Below are positions 24,354 through 36,384 of a DNA stretch of 64,000 nucleotides, piece by piece. Every line of letters starts with the position of its first letter. Positions within the stretch are counted from its first letter, which is position 1. The stretch is taken from the NCBI GenBank assembly GCA_025175895.1, contig CM046000.1, positions 93,170,753-93,234,752 on the forward strand, written 5' to 3'. The notes under the pieces are model-generated. The model was not told the DNA's origin. It did no database searches and worked only from the letters and a program-made list of their open reading frames with translations. A program made the translations under genes and the position numbers. This DNA is from Wurfbainia villosa. Its lineage: Eukaryota; Streptophyta; Magnoliopsida; Zingiberales; Zingiberaceae.

Positions 24354-25416
24354 ATTGGTATTAGAGCCAAGGTTTCCGATTTTGTGTGTTTCGGATTCGG
24401 TTAATTTTTATGCACTTTTCATATATTATATGTGCCGGATAATAGTAGGATATGCGTAGTTTAACTCTTTGGTTGCAGGCATAAGATCCGACTATTATGG
24501 TCATATGTGTGTATGTGATTGTATGTGTGTAAATGTTTATTTTGTTGAATCCTCGGGGTTGACGAGGCTAGTATTTTATTTTTTGTATATTAGATACGGC
24601 ATTGTTTAGCCACTCTTTATTTTAGTTTACTTTCGATCTAGATTTCATGTACACTCCCTCGTGGAGTATAGGATCGATGGATGTAAATTAAAATAGGTTT
24701 TAGTCTCGGCTCGGATCTCCGGATGGCTCGTACATGGTGTTGGAGGAGCGGACGAGAAGGCAATGCGACGGGAGACATATTGAAGACAAAAGCCATAATA
24801 GTTGGAAAAGAATTTATTTTTCATATTTATTGATTTTTGTTTGATATGCATGTCGTAGGCTAGGAAAATTTCTCAATTTTAAATTACTAAGTGGGAAAGG
24901 AAAATTTTTATAAATTCCCACGGCCTCCATTACGATTTGACAAGTGATGCAAACAAACTTGTGCGTCGGCTCTTAGTACCTTCCTCCTCATCGGATGAGT
25001 TTGTTTGCGGATCACAAGGTCAAATATGGTTATAGGGAATTATTAAGGAGCGTGTGCACTTCCCCATCGGAAGGCACATAACCCGAGATAATTAGCTTGG
25101 TATAGAGTAATGGTGAACACTTAGATACAAATATAAGTATCCTCCCCATCGGAGTCACTGCTTTTATTTGTAGGGCCAAAGAGGAACCAACTATTAATTT
25201 TACTTGTCAAAAAGTTAGGTTGACAAGATAGTAAAATTAATGGGTAAAACCTCCTCTTACAAATGTAGAATTCGTATACGTCCACACTATCGTGGCATAC
25301 GATATTCTCGGTGTTTTGAGGTGTTCGTTGATTTTAAAAATTTTATTGTTTGAGGAATCAATAATTTTTGGAAATCTAATGTTTTGATTTATGTGATTCT
25401 TAAGTTTTCTTTCAAA
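24354..25416 (+). other. Element I 5' leader and primer binding site
   Basis: The leader is about 1.06 kb. The primer site tggtattagagcc starts at 24357, one base different from the usual tggtatcagagc. No coding segment is visible before the gag ATG at 25417. The D leader (42067-43124) is clearly homologous. Confidence 0.8.
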
Positions 25417-28400
25417 ATGACTTTCAACCCACTTGCTGTGATATTGAAAGAGAACAAACTTACTTGACCCAACTATGTTGATTGGAAGAGGAATCTAGAC
25501 ATTGTCTTGACTGCTGAGGAATACAAATATGTACTCCTCGAAGAGTGCCCTCCTAAGCCAGCAGAAGATTCTGGGGAAAAGGAGAGAGAGAGTTATAAGA
25601 AGTGGGTAAAGGCTGATGAGATGGCGCGGTGTTACATTTTGACATATATGTCAAATGTACTGCAACATCAGCATCAAGTCATGCCCACAGCTTATGACAT
25701 GATGCTCAATCTCAAAGAGCTTTTTGGACGCCAGAATCGGGCTGCAAGGCAAGAAGCCATGAGAAACTTGATGACGACCACCATGATCGAGGGAACACCC
25801 GTGAGGGATCATGTTCTCAAGATGATGGCTCATTTGAATGAGCTAGAGGTCCTTGGAGCTGAGATCGATAGGGAAACCCAGGTTGATATCATACTTCAGT
25901 CTCTACCTAAGAGTTTTGAGCAGTTTCACCTGAACTACAACATGAACAAGAGGTTGTATTCGTTGGCGGAACTTCTGACAGAACTCCAGGCGACAGAGGG
26001 GCTATTTTGTCAGAGTGCTCAGGCACATGCCATGGTGACCCAAAAGGTTTCTACTTCTAAGACGAAAGGCAAGAAGAAGAAGAAACAAACAGGGTCAAAG
26101 GCGGTGGGAGGTACTCAGGGAGGAGTGAAGAAGCCGAAAGGCAAGTGCTTCACTTGTAAGCAAACTGGACACTGGAAGAAGGACTGCCCCAACCGCAAGA
26201 ACAAAGGTATATCTTTTGGTCTAGTCATTGAAACATGTTTAGCGGTGTTATCTACTGGCACCTGGTGTGTAGATACGGGAGCCACTGATCATGTCTGTAA
26301 TACTTTGCAGGGGTTCTAGGAAACTAGATGACTGGCTGAGGGGGAGATTACCGTGTACTTGGGTGATGCCACGAAGGTGGTGGATGTTGCAGTGGGAGAT
26401 GTTCATTTATCTTTTGAGAAAAATAAACTTTTGGTTCTTAAGAATTGCCTTTATGTACCCTTATTTAGAAAGAATTTAATTTCAATTTCTAAATTATTTA
26501 TGGATGGATATTCTATTTCTTTTAATGACAGAGTTGTTATAAGAAGGAATAGGGACATTATATGTTTGGGTGCATTGATAGGAAATTTGTACACAGTTGA
26601 ACCAAAAGCTCCCACGATGCAAATTAAAATTAATAACTCATCTTCTAATTCTAATAAGAGAAAAGAACCTTCGAAGATGAACCAAACATATCTTTGGCAT
26701 CTTAGGCTTGGTCACATTAACCTAAGCAGAAGTCAAAAGTTGATAGCTGATGGACCTTTGGGTTCATTAGTGGTGGAGGATCTCCCAACCTACAAATCTT
26801 GCTTGGAGGGTAAGATGACCAAGAGGCCTTTCAAGGCCAATGGCTATAGAGCCAAAGATGTGTTAGAATTGGTTCATTCTGATTTGTGTGGTCCTATATC
26901 TATCCAGGCTAGAGGTGGTTTTGAGTAATTCATCTCTTTTATAGACGATTACTCAAGATATGGATACATTTACCTGATGCACCGTAAGTCTGAATGCTTT
27001 GACAAGTTCAAAGAATTCAAGGCTGATGTGGAGAAACATCAAGGTAAAAGTATCAAGACACTACGATCTGATCGTGGTGGTGAGTACCTCTTGGGAGAGT
27101 TTAGGAACTACTTATCAGAGGCTGGGATTCAATCCCAATTGACTGCACCTGGCACACCCCAGCAGAACGGTGTAGCAGAGCGAAGGAATAGTACTCTTAT
27201 GGAGATGGTTAGATCGATGATGAGTTATTCTGAATTGTCAGATTCGTTTTGGGGATATGCTCTAGATATGGCAGTGTACATTCTAAACTTGGTTCCATCT
27301 AAATCAGTGCCTTCTACTCCCACAGAATTGTGGATTCGACGAAAGCCTAGTCTAAGACATATTAGGATATGGGGGAGTCCAACACATGTGCTGAAGGCAG
27401 ATGCTGGTAAGTTGGAACCTCGTACAGAAGTACGCATGTTCGTTGGTTATCCTAGAGGAACGAAGGGTGGTTTGTTTTATAGTCCTAGAGATCAGAGGGT
27501 GATCGTTAGCACAAACGCCATATTTCTAGAGGAAGACTATGTGATGAGTCACAAGCCCAAGAGTAAAATTGTTCTGGAGGAATTAAAAGGGGAAGTCACT
27601 TCTTTAGTACCACCGGTACAAGAGGATATACCACATATCACTGCACCGCGTGGCATAGAGGATACATAGGAGATACCTCATCGTAGTGGGAGGGTTGTGA
27701 GACAGCCTGATAGATTCATGTTCTTGGGAGAATCTTCTGATTTGGTCCCTGGCGAACATGAACCTGATCCCTAGACATATGATGAGGCAATCCAAGATAA
27801 AGGTGCATCATCTTGGCAAAATACAATGAATACCGAGATTGAATCTATGGATTCGAATCAGGTCTGGGAGCTAGTAGAACCACCCGATGGTGTAAAAACC
27901 ATTGGATGCAAGTGGATCTACAAAAGAAAGAGAGGAATAGACGGGAAGGTTGAGACCTTCAAAGCAAGGCTTGTTGCGAAGGGGTATACTCAGAAAGAGG
28001 GTATCGATTATGAGGAGACCTTTTCGCCGATAGCCATGCTTAAGTCTATCCAGATTCTCTTATGCATAGCAGCTCATATGGATTATGAGGTGTGGCATAT
28101 GGATGTCAAGACAGCTTTCCTTAATGGAAGTCTTGAGGAAAACATCTATATGAAGCAACCAGAGGGATTCATTGCGAAGGGAAAAGAGCATCTTGTATGT
28201 AAGCTTAATCGGTCCATTTATGGATTGAAGCAAGCTTCGAGGTCTTGGAACATCCGCTTTGATGAGGTAATCCAGTCTTTTGGATTTATTCAAAGTCCGG
28301 ATGAGTCTTGTGTATACAAGAGGTGTGACAGAAACGCAGTGGTATTTCTTGTACTATACGTAGATGACATTTTGTTGATTGGCAACAATATCAAGGTGTT

Positions 28401-29325
28401 ATCAGACGTAAGGGTATGGTTGTCCAAACAGTTTGATATGAAGGACTTGGAAGAGGTGGGACACATCCTTGGGATCAAGGTTATAAGAGATCACAGGAAA
28501 AGGATGTTGTGCTTATCCCAAGCTTCATACATGGATCATTTTAGCATGCAGAACTCCAAAAAGGGTTTTCTACCTTTCAGGCATAGAGTTCCTTTATCTA
28601 AGGAGATGTGTCCTACATCATCTGAGGAGATAGAGGAGATGAAGGCAGTTCCTTATGCTTCCGCAGTAGGAAGCCTCATGTATGTGATGCTATGTACGAG
28701 ACCAGATATCTGCTTTGTCGTGGGCATGGTCAACAGATATCAGAGTAATCCAGGACAGGGACATTGGACTGCGGTAAAGCATATATTGAAGTACCTGAGA
28801 AGGACTAGGGATTATATGCTGGTTTACCGGGCAGACCAATTACTCCCTGTGGGTTACACGGATTCCAACTTCTAATCTGATAGGGATAACAGTAAGTCTA
28901 CCTCAAGTTTTGTGTTTACTTTGGGAGGTGGAGCCATTGTATGGAGGAGTGTCAAGCAGAAATGCATGGCGGACTCTACCATGGAAGTTGAGTATGTGGC
29001 AGCCTCTAAGGCGGCCAAAGAAGTTGTGTGGCTCAGGAACTTCCTGATGGACTTGGATGTGATTCCTGGTTTGCCCAGAACTAGAACAATTTATTGTGAT
29101 AATAGTGGTGCAGTTGCAAACTCGAAGGAACAATGAGTCCATAAGGCTAGTAAACACATAGAGCGCAAGTACCACCTGATACGAGAAATCGTAAAGAGAG
29201 GAGAAGTTGCTGTGGAAAAGATTGCATCGGAGGATAACCTGGAAGATCCTTTCACTAAAGCCCTTCCGGCGAGAGCTTTTGATAGGCATGTGGAGGGAAT
29301 GGGGATCAGATGTATGGCAGTTTGA
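25417..29325 (+). pseudogene. Element I gag-pol polyprotein, one frame with eight stops
   Basis: A single frame of 1302 codons with no frameshift. Gag from ATG 25417; zinc knuckle CFTCKQTGHWKKDC from residue 244; protease VDTGATDH with Asp at about 286; integrase zinc site WHLRLGH near 426; DDE core from LVHSDLCGP near 488 to NGVAERRN. RT active site YVDD is at 28357-28368 (residue 981) and RNase H (MADSTMEVEYVAA) near 1186. In-frame stops: 25465, 26317, 26329, 26926, 27667, 27772, 28873 and 29134; most are one C-to-T or G-to-A step from the codon expected from D. A short in-frame deletion removes residues near 28534. Type: copia, probably Tork/Angela group. Confidence 0.92.
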
Positions 29326-29358
29326 GGACAACATAGTCTTTTAGTATAAGTGGGAGAT

Positions 29359-31255
29359 TGTAGGGATGTATACTGAAAAGTCTATCTTTTGTATGAACAT
29401 CTTTATTTTGAAATAAGAATCACATGATCTTTGTTTGCATATTTTTATGGTTATGCATATTGTCTAATACATTACATTGTAGATAACATGGTGTGTGGTG
29501 TCACACAGGAGATCATGTTATCGGCTCCTTATAAAGTATAAGTAAAGGCTCACAACCGAGATGACTTTGGACAAACCATCGGAATGGTTGTAGTGTGATT
29601 TGGTATTGGTTTGTCTTGACCATAGAATCACACTAGTGCACTTTGTGTGTATTGAGACTTAAAGGTGATTCGATTTATTGCTGACTACATAATCGAATTG
29701 GACCTCAGATATTATTTTGTACATGCTCTTAATCCCAATATAATAACGTGCACATATACTTAGTATTCATCTCTTTGATTTACTAATGGGCGAGATTTAT
29801 AGATTAAATCGATAGGCTCGGTAAGTTGGGAGATGATATTATTTATATGGTGTGTCATTGATTATAGGAGAAAATCATGTCCTATATATTAGGATGATGA
29901 TGTCTCCTTGAGGAGCTCATAAGGTTCATCATGTAAACCCTGCAGGTGGACTTGGTCCGGCATGATGAAAAGGTTGAGTGGTACTACTCATGGAGTTAGA
30001 TGTTGATTAATTAATGGTCAGTAAATTAATTAATCGAAGGAAAATTTGAGATCTTAAACACGGGGAGAAAATGTACATATAATATATGGAGCCCATATTA
30101 ACTTATGGGGGTTGGTGAGGTAGATTAATGATAATCCTTTAGTGGATTGGATTGTCATTAGTGGAACAGACTTTATGTGTGCTTGATCCATGGGTGGCCA
30201 AGATCCAACTACTCCTCATGGTCCCTAATGTAACCTATTAACACCTCATGAAGCTTAGATCCAATGGATAGAAACAAAACTCTAGATCCAAAGGTAGAGA
30301 TTAAATCTCTAGATCCGACGGTTGAGATTAAATCTCTAGATCCGATGGTTGAGATTAAATCCCTAGAACCAATGGTGGAGATTAAAACATGGTTTATCCC
30401 TAACTCTATAAAAGGAGGGCAAGGGGTGGGCAGCAACATAAGAATCCTAATTGAGATAGGATTAGGGTTTGGAGGATTAGGGTTTTGGAGGCTTGGGCGG
30501 CACCAAATAAGGAAGTATTTTCCTTTCTTCTTCTTCCTTCAAGGTGGCTAGCAACCAGCAGGTTTTTCCAGCCCTTTCCATCCATTGGCCGGCGGCCAAA
30601 GACCCTCTTCTCTTTCTCCTTAGGTGGTGGAAACAAGATATAGGGCTTTCCCTTGGTGTCTTGGCCGGTTTCCACCATAATCTCCTTCTCCTTGTTGGCC
30701 GGCGACAAGCATTCTCTTTGTTGCTTGTTGGTTGGCTATAGGAAGGAGAAGAGCCTTGTTTCTATTCTTCCTCTTGCTTTGGAAGAGCAAGTAAGGAAGA
30801 TTTGCGATCTAGAAGCTTCAACTTTTGGTAGATCGTCGCCCACACGACGTCCGAAAGGAGGAAGGTCATACATTAGAAGATCGAGAGGTATATCTATTCT
30901 CTATTCTCTTTTGTTACTTGCTTGTATTTGTTTTTCCAATTATGAGCATGATATAAATCTATTTGTGGCTAAATAATACTTGGATCCCGAACATAAACAC
31001 AAAAGCCGGCGATCCGGACATCGTCTATTCCGCGGCTACTCGTAGAATAGAGGTTGGTCGCTTGAACAACGAGTTTGTTCAAGTGACCTCTCTAAATGAA
31101 TAACACGACGATGACTTGATTGTTTGGGCAATCCCTTTTGTCTAGGATTAAATTATTTTAATCCGGGGACATCGATGGGATCGCCATGAATAAACAACCA
31201 AGGTGAAGTGGGAAGTGATGTTTCCCCTCACGGACTCGATAAGCAAAACCCATCA
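29359..31255 (+). repeat. Element I 3' LTR (1897 bp)
   Basis: It begins tgtagggatg directly after the purine-rich tract agtgggagat and ends cccatca at 31255, followed by the gacta duplication. TATAAAA is at 30407-30413. Confidence 0.92.
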
Positions 31256-32032
31256 GACTATCCTCCGAACTAGGTTGACTAGTTCAACCTCCATTTCCGA
31301 GTCGACCTCCGAATCAGACTCATCCTCTTCTTCCTTCGGGGGTGGCTTGCTTGCGGTTTTCTTCCTCGAACCTGCAAAAAGTGTTATACCCTTCTCGGGT
31401 TCCGAGTTAGACTGCTCATGAAGTTCAAAATCAGAAAATAATTCATCTAATCTATGTTTCGAAAGATCCTTGGAGACCTTGTAGGCATCGACCATGGATG
31501 CCCACAAGGTAGTCCTCAGAAAGGAGTTAAGAACATACCTTATAAGGTCACATTTTTCGACCTTTTTCCCGATCGCGTGTAGATTATTGACTATGTCTTG
31601 AATGCGGGCGTGAAGTTGAATCGCCGTTTTGTGTTCCTACATTTTTAGATTATACAATTTATTAAACAAAAGATCGCGCTTACATACTTTGGCTTCATCG
31701 GTCCCTTCGTGTAGCTCTACTAGCTTTGTCCAAAGGTCCTTTGCGCTGATGAAGGGGCCAACGCGATTAAGCTCCTCCTTAGACAAGCCGCATTGGAGGA
31801 TTTGAGTTGCCTTGGCATCGGCTTCGACTTGTCTTTTTGTCGCAATGGTCCATTGGTCATAATCCAAGGATTCACCCACTTCGTTAGTCGAAAGTGTGAA
31901 TCCCGTTTGGATTATGGTCCACATCTCGATTTGAGTTTTAAGAAAGCATTCCATACGACCCTTCCAATAACCGAAGTCATCTCCGTTGTAAAACGGAGGT
32001 CGGACAGTGCTAAAACCCTCGAGATGGGCCAT
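31256..32032 (-). pseudogene. Element H gag, 5' part
   Basis: Starts at ATG 32032 (MAHLEGF). The UBN2-type Gag domain covers about residues 1-170 (YWKGRMECFLKTQ, DLWTKLVELHEGT). One in-frame TAG at 31637-31639 interrupts it; the same frame continues through 31253-31507 (LDELFSDFELHEQ) to the I insertion. Across the insertion it resumes at 22454 in the same frame, which shows that I inserted without other rearrangement. Confidence 0.87.
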
Positions 32033-32248
32033 TAAAACAAAAGAAACAAGGAGATGAAGACGAAAAACCTAGCAACGACAAAAACACACGAAATGTACCA
32101 AGACTCATGTCTTGGATTAGTAGTGCGGGAGGAAAACTAACCAAATGAAATAAATTTGAAATAAATAGAATTAAAAAGAAAAAAAATCTGTAAAAAGCTA
32201 GATCGGTGGTTTCACCAAATCCTAGCAACCCCCGGCTATGATACCAAT
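32033..32248 (-). promoter_or_regulatory. Element H leader and primer binding site
   Basis: On the minus strand the sequence next to the LTR is ggtatcatagcc (32234-32245), a one-base variant of the methionine-tRNA primer site, followed by a short leader to the gag ATG. It is homologous to 238-423 of element A. Confidence 0.8.
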
Positions 32249-33332
32249 TGTTGGATCGAAGCGGATCGCTAGAGGGGGGGTGAATAGCGATAAACCTTTT
32301 ATTCGTTCGTTCGTTAAAAATCGAGTAGACAATGAATTACAGCGAAAAGATAAGCGATAAATAAAAGGAGACAAATGTTTTTTACTTGGTTCGTAGCCTT
32401 CGGCTACTACTCCAAAGCCCTAGTGGTCCTTGACCACGTACGGAGGGCAAAAACACTAAAGAACTCCTCCTCGTTAGAGGTAGGAGTTAATCGATACAAA
32501 TAAAACACAAAGCTTGAGGTAGAGGAACACTCCCCCTCTCCTCGTTACGATAAAAGCTCCGAGAAAGTATAGTAATGAACTGAAATAAAAACTTAAATCG
32601 ACATTACAAAATGAAAGCAATTAAAACTTAGACGTCAGAGAAGAAGCACTTCGTTGTCAGAAAGTTGTAGCTTGGCGGAGGCTTTTGGAAGCTTAGAATT
32701 GATGATGAAACCCTAGGAGAGGCCCTCCTTTTATAGTCTTTGAGCCCCTTTTCGAGAGGACTTTCAACAAAAGGAAATTAGGCACATGGCTCCTTGAAAA
32801 ATGGTGATAAGGCTTAATTCCTCGAGGCTGATCCTTGACCATCAGTTGACTGATGGCCATCATCAGTCGACTGATGGCAGCATCAGTCGAATGCTGACCA
32901 CAGACAGTCGACTGATTGACAACAGTCGAGTCCTCCAAGATAACAGTCGACTGATGCTAGTTGAAATGACAAGTTAGCTGAATAATAACATTATGTCGAC
33001 GGCCTCCGACCGTCCGATCTCGACCTAGACCACCAATGGGATGTCTTGGATCGGATCTACGCTTAAGTCTATCCCCGTAAAGAGGATACGACCTCACTTA
33101 CACTCGCACACACACGAGCTCACCTCGATTTCCTTTCTCCCTTCCTCGATTTCTTGGTCACTCGAGTGCACTCACCACCGTGGCTTCCTCCGGTGTTGCT
33201 AGCCTTCACTCCACTCCTATAGCAATTTTCGCACCTTTCGATTCAGCTCGTGAGATAACGACATGAGCTTAACTTTGTATCGTTTGCTATAATCAAAACT
33301 CAGGTTCGACTTAGGTGCCTACTGCACCAACA
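32249..33332 (-). repeat. Element H 5' LTR (1084 bp)
   Basis: Ends tgttgg (32249) and caaca (33332), then the tacta duplication. Minus-strand TATAAAAGG at 32727-32735. The palindrome cluster at 32838-32955 retains CAGTCGACTG units. It is slightly shorter than the 3' LTR owing to a deletion near 33140-33200. Confidence 0.9.
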
Positions 33333-33337
33333 TACTA

Positions 33338-33628
33338 TAGATAAGAAAAGTAGAACTAGCAAGTAAACTTTTCAGATTGTATTAAAGTCTTAGGAACTTA
33401 CTTTACATAAGAAGTAAGACTTCACACTGACTTCACACACTAACTTCACACACTTCTTAAGAACTTCAAGAAGACTTGTCGTTTTTCGACTTGTCTTGCA
33501 AGAAGAGTGAGGGAGGTTTTTATAGAAGTAGAAAAGCAAGGACCGGGTACATGCATGTTGCCCCATCGCATCCTTGGCAAAGCTACTTTCCTTACCTACC
33601 GCACTAAGGACGACTCTCTGGGGCTCAG
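33338..33628 (-). promoter_or_regulatory. Viral copy 2: downstream copy of the genomic promoter and leader
   Basis: The minus-strand TATAAAA at 33518-33524 is followed by a leader of repeated cttcacac-type sequence and a polypyrimidine-poor stretch, as in 35S-like promoters of Caulimoviridae. The same block recurs at 49844-50088. Two copies flanking the coding region reflect the circular viral genome integrated with terminal redundancy. No open frame is present in this stretch. Confidence 0.72.
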
Positions 33629-33709
33629 TCCTTTAATTAAAGATCTTTTTACAAAAGTAAAGGACATAGTTCTTTAATAAAGACTCTTTTACAAAAGTAA
33701 AGGACAATT
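33629..33709. repeat. Two-unit repeat upstream of the viral TATA box
   Basis: Two roughly 40-bp units, each containing ctttaat(t)aaaga, then cttttacaaaagtaaaggac. On the viral sense strand they lie about 110-190 bp upstream of TATA, an enhancer-like position. They are also present at 50030-50088. Confidence 0.6.
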
Positions 33710-33765
33710 ATTTGGATTCATCGGGATTTTGGGCCCACCATCAGCTCCTTTAACGTGGTGCATAT

Positions 33766-34392
33766 CTAATCTTTTGAAAGATATCTTGGAGGGTATTGTG
33801 TGTCCTCCATAATGCTTGGCAAGATTCCCTGATCTCTGGTGCCTTTTTTTTTTAAATATTCTTGCCTAGTGTTTTCTAGGTGTCTTTTGCTATAGAAATC
33901 GTACACTTTTGCTTGTTGGATAAGCTCTAGTTCCTTGAGGGCTAAGGCAAGGTTGTCAATTGCTTCTTCTTCAATTTTGAACATTGCTTTACACTTCTGA
34001 TGTTCCTCTGGTTCAAAAATCTGCTTTCCTATTGCAGCAATTAGTGACTCATATTTGGTTAATAAAGGATACATTGTGGACGTCATCCCATATTTATCTT
34101 CCACAGTAGTACTTGGTGAGAGATTTTCTCGTAGCATGAGAATTGTTTCTTGATTTGATGACGATTCCTTTTCAATAACTAAATTAAGTCTTGGCCTTCT
34201 GGTTTCTATTAAAGAGTTTAGAAGTCCCGCCAACTTGTTACTCATCTGTTCACTAGGTTTTTGCTGAACCTAGATCAAAGCCTCTTCTACGGTTTCTATT
34301 ATTTGAATCGTCGTGCTACTGGAATCCTATATCAAAGAAAACACAAGTCTAGATAAAGCATCAGCAAGTAGGTTATCTTTGTTGTTGATGTG
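33766..34392 (-). pseudogene. Viral copy 2: polyprotein tail after RNase H
   Basis: In the same frame as RNase H and coat protein, about 208 codons follow the RNase H stop at 34393. There are stops near 34330 and 34270, then an open stretch of 159 codons (33766-34245) from an internal Met. It contains helical, charged sequence (EHQKCKAMFKIEEEAIDNLALALKEL) and ends with a Tyr/Pro-rich end before the promoter. No known domain is recognised. The frame continuity suggests a C-terminal extension, not a separate ORF, but a tungrovirus-like additional ORF cannot be excluded. Confidence 0.6.
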
Positions 34393-34767
34393 CTAAAAGT
34401 GGACTGGAATTCCAATTCCAGTGATGAAATCTGTAAAATTTATCCATCGAACTCTGGATGGCTTATTCTGGGTTGTCTTATTGAAAAAGCTTATAATAGC
34501 TTGGCAATCTGTGCGAATAGTTAACTCAGTTTTATCCAAATAATAGATTTTAAAACTGTTCAAACTTTTCATGACCGCATGAATTTCTACATCAATTGTT
34601 GATTTGATTGGATTAAACCTTCCACTTGCATATGCACAGATTTTCTCTTCAATCTTGGGGTCATACTGCTGCAGTTTCCATTTGCAAATTCCTCCCCATC
34701 CTTCCATACAGCCATCTGTTTCTATAGTAATGTAACAATTATCAGGTGGTATATTTAAATCAAGCAA
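34393..34767 (-). pseudogene. Viral copy 2: RNase H
   Basis: RNase H degrades the RNA template during reverse transcription. Acidic catalytic residues are visible: Asp18 (TDGCMEG), Glu61 (VEIHAV) and Asp87 (RTDCQAI), counted from the Met at 34767. It is preceded by a TAA at 34768 and ended by a TAG at 34393. The frame is shared with the RT segments upstream. Confidence 0.88.
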
Positions 34768-35097
34768 TTATTTTACCATTTCTTTGATCTTTTCAACAAT
34801 TATCCAATCTTGTTTGTTCATTGCTTTTTCTCCTGTAGGACTTATTTTGGAATATAAAGGGCCTAACAATTTGCCAAGATTTGGAATATAGCTTCGAGAG
34901 TAGTTTAGCAATCCTAACCATGAACAAAGTCCCTTGGTTGTCATTAATTCTTCATTCTTGAAGTCTGATATTTTCTTCATAATGTGGGGCTGAAGCTTTA
35001 TATGTCTGCTGGCAATTGTAGCTCCCAAAAAATCAATTTTTTTAGTTGCTATTTTCATCTTTGTTAGACTAAGAATAAGCCCATTATCTTTACAGAT
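34768..35097 (-). pseudogene. Viral copy 2: RT thumb/connection segment
   Basis: A continuation of RT after a TAG at 35098. It contains FLGATIASRHIKLQP and GLLNYSRSYIPNLG, the conserved post-palm region of pararetrovirus and gypsy-type RTs. The frame is unchanged; it ends with the stop at 34768. Confidence 0.85.
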
Positions 35098-36384
35098 CTA
35101 CATCATTTTGTCAAGATGTTTTGCATGCTTCTGTTCATTTTTGGAAAATACCAGGATATCATCATTATATACTGCAATAAAATGTTTCATACCTCTAAAG
35201 TATTCATCCATTTTTCTCTGAAAGATTGCTGGAGCATTTTTTAGACCAAACGGCATGACCAACCATTCATATAACTTGTCAGGGACCCAGAAAGTTGTCC
35301 ATTCTATGGAATCAGAATGCATAGCCACTTGGTGAAAACCACTTTTTAAATCAAATTTTGAATATATAGTGTTGGTTCCCACCCTTCTAATAATAGTATT
35401 GATACCAGTTAAAGAATACTGATCTTTGTGCGTATTGTCATTCAGTCTCTTATAATTGAAAACCATCCTTTCTTTGCCTTTAATTTCTTTCCCGGTTGCT
35501 AGGTCTACTGTTGTGCCTGAATTTACAATAAAAGTCATTTTTCTGTGGCGACTTTTGCTTGGTCTTATCACCCTAAGATCCAGAAGAGCCTTAATATGCC
35601 TTTTAAATGTGTCATGTATTTGTGGTGTTACATGCTTCAGAGGATGATCTTCTATTACTAAATCAGGATTTTTGATTTCAAGCCTGCACTGGATCTTATT
35701 CCATTCCCAATATTTCATTAGATTTTCCCCAATAATGCTTGTCTTTTTCAGGTTATCAATTAAATCATGAAAGTTTTCTTGAAAACTCAGACTACTTATC
35801 TGACTTGATGAAACAACTTCCTTGATGGAATAGTACTCTTCTTCTTCAAGGTTCAATTCTTCCAGAGTTGCAACCATAGGCGAAACCTGTTGAGTTTTCA
35901 CAGTTGTAATATTTTTGTAGAATGTAATTTCATTACCTTCTATGTGAATTCTTTCATAAGTTGATCTTATGAAATTACATCCTAAAATCATCTGAATTCC
36001 TCCTCTTATCTTCATGGGAAAAGAATAGGTGTATGGAATTCTATAGGTATGTTCTCCTATCTTCATATATCCTCCTTTCAGCTTTTTGTCAACAATTGTT
36101 TGAAAATTAATACCACTGAAATTTACCACAAAGGTATTTGGCTCTATTGCTTCCTTTGGTACAGATGCTATGTCAATACAACAAGTAGTTGCCCCTGTAT
36201 CTAGTATTGCATTAACACTAAAAAGGGGAATATCAGGAATTTTTATCTCAACTGTCATGTTGTACAGTCTATTAGTAGATATTCTAGGTTTTTCTGAAAC
36301 TGAAGTAGTTAATTCTTTTTTATTACCTTCATCAATAAAAACTGTTGCTACCTCTTCTGCTTCTTCAGGCCCAGATTGCAACAT
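35098..36384 (-). pseudogene. Viral copy 2: aspartic protease and reverse transcriptase
   Basis: The longest viral frame, 428 codons. Protease active site DTG at residues 62-64 (ILDTGATT). An acidic linker follows, then RT with VIRPSKSRHR, FDLKSGFHQ, MPFGLKNAPAIFQRKMD and the catalytic box at residues 406-409 (35158-35169). That box reads YNDD; the second position is normally a small or hydrophobic residue, so Asn is unusual and may impair activity. A TAG at 35098 ends it. Homologous to 12081-12842 of copy 1, which lacks everything after the RT start. Confidence 0.9.

Larger units (their letters stand above)
22460..31255 (+). mobile_element. Element I: complete copia retrotransposon, 8796 bp
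   Basis: Two LTRs (22460-24353 and 29359-31255) enclose a primer site (tggtattagagcc at 24357), a leader, one gag-pol frame (25417-29325) and a polypurine tract (29349-29358). It is flanked by an exact 5-bp duplication, gacta (22455-22459 and 31256-31260), inside the gag of H. The two LTRs are nearly the same length (1894 and 1897 bp) and differ by scattered substitutions and small indels, suggesting a fairly recent insertion. The first dinucleotide of the 5' LTR is TA instead of TG. It belongs to the same family as D. Confidence 0.93.
15886..33332 (-). mobile_element. Element H: Sirevirus-like copia retrotransposon, split by element I
   Basis: A complete nested unit: 3' LTR 15886-17003, internal region, 5' LTR 32249-33332. 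It is flanked by an exact 5-bp duplication, tacta (15881-15885 and 33333-33337). Removing I (22460-31255 plus one 5-bp repeat) leaves about 8.65 kb, a normal size for this group. Order on the minus strand: LTR, primer site, gag with zinc knuckle, long coiled-coil region, PR, IN, RT, RNase H, polypurine tracts, LTR. Sirevirus-like on the basis of RT and Gag type, multiplied polypurine tracts and palindromic LTR repeats. Coding capacity is destroyed by stops and frameshifts. Confidence 0.9.

Noticed and set aside
33766..34245. Separate viral ORF like tungrovirus ORF4
   Set aside because: It is in the same frame as RNase H with readable sequence between, so an extension of the polyprotein is simpler; kept as an alternative only.
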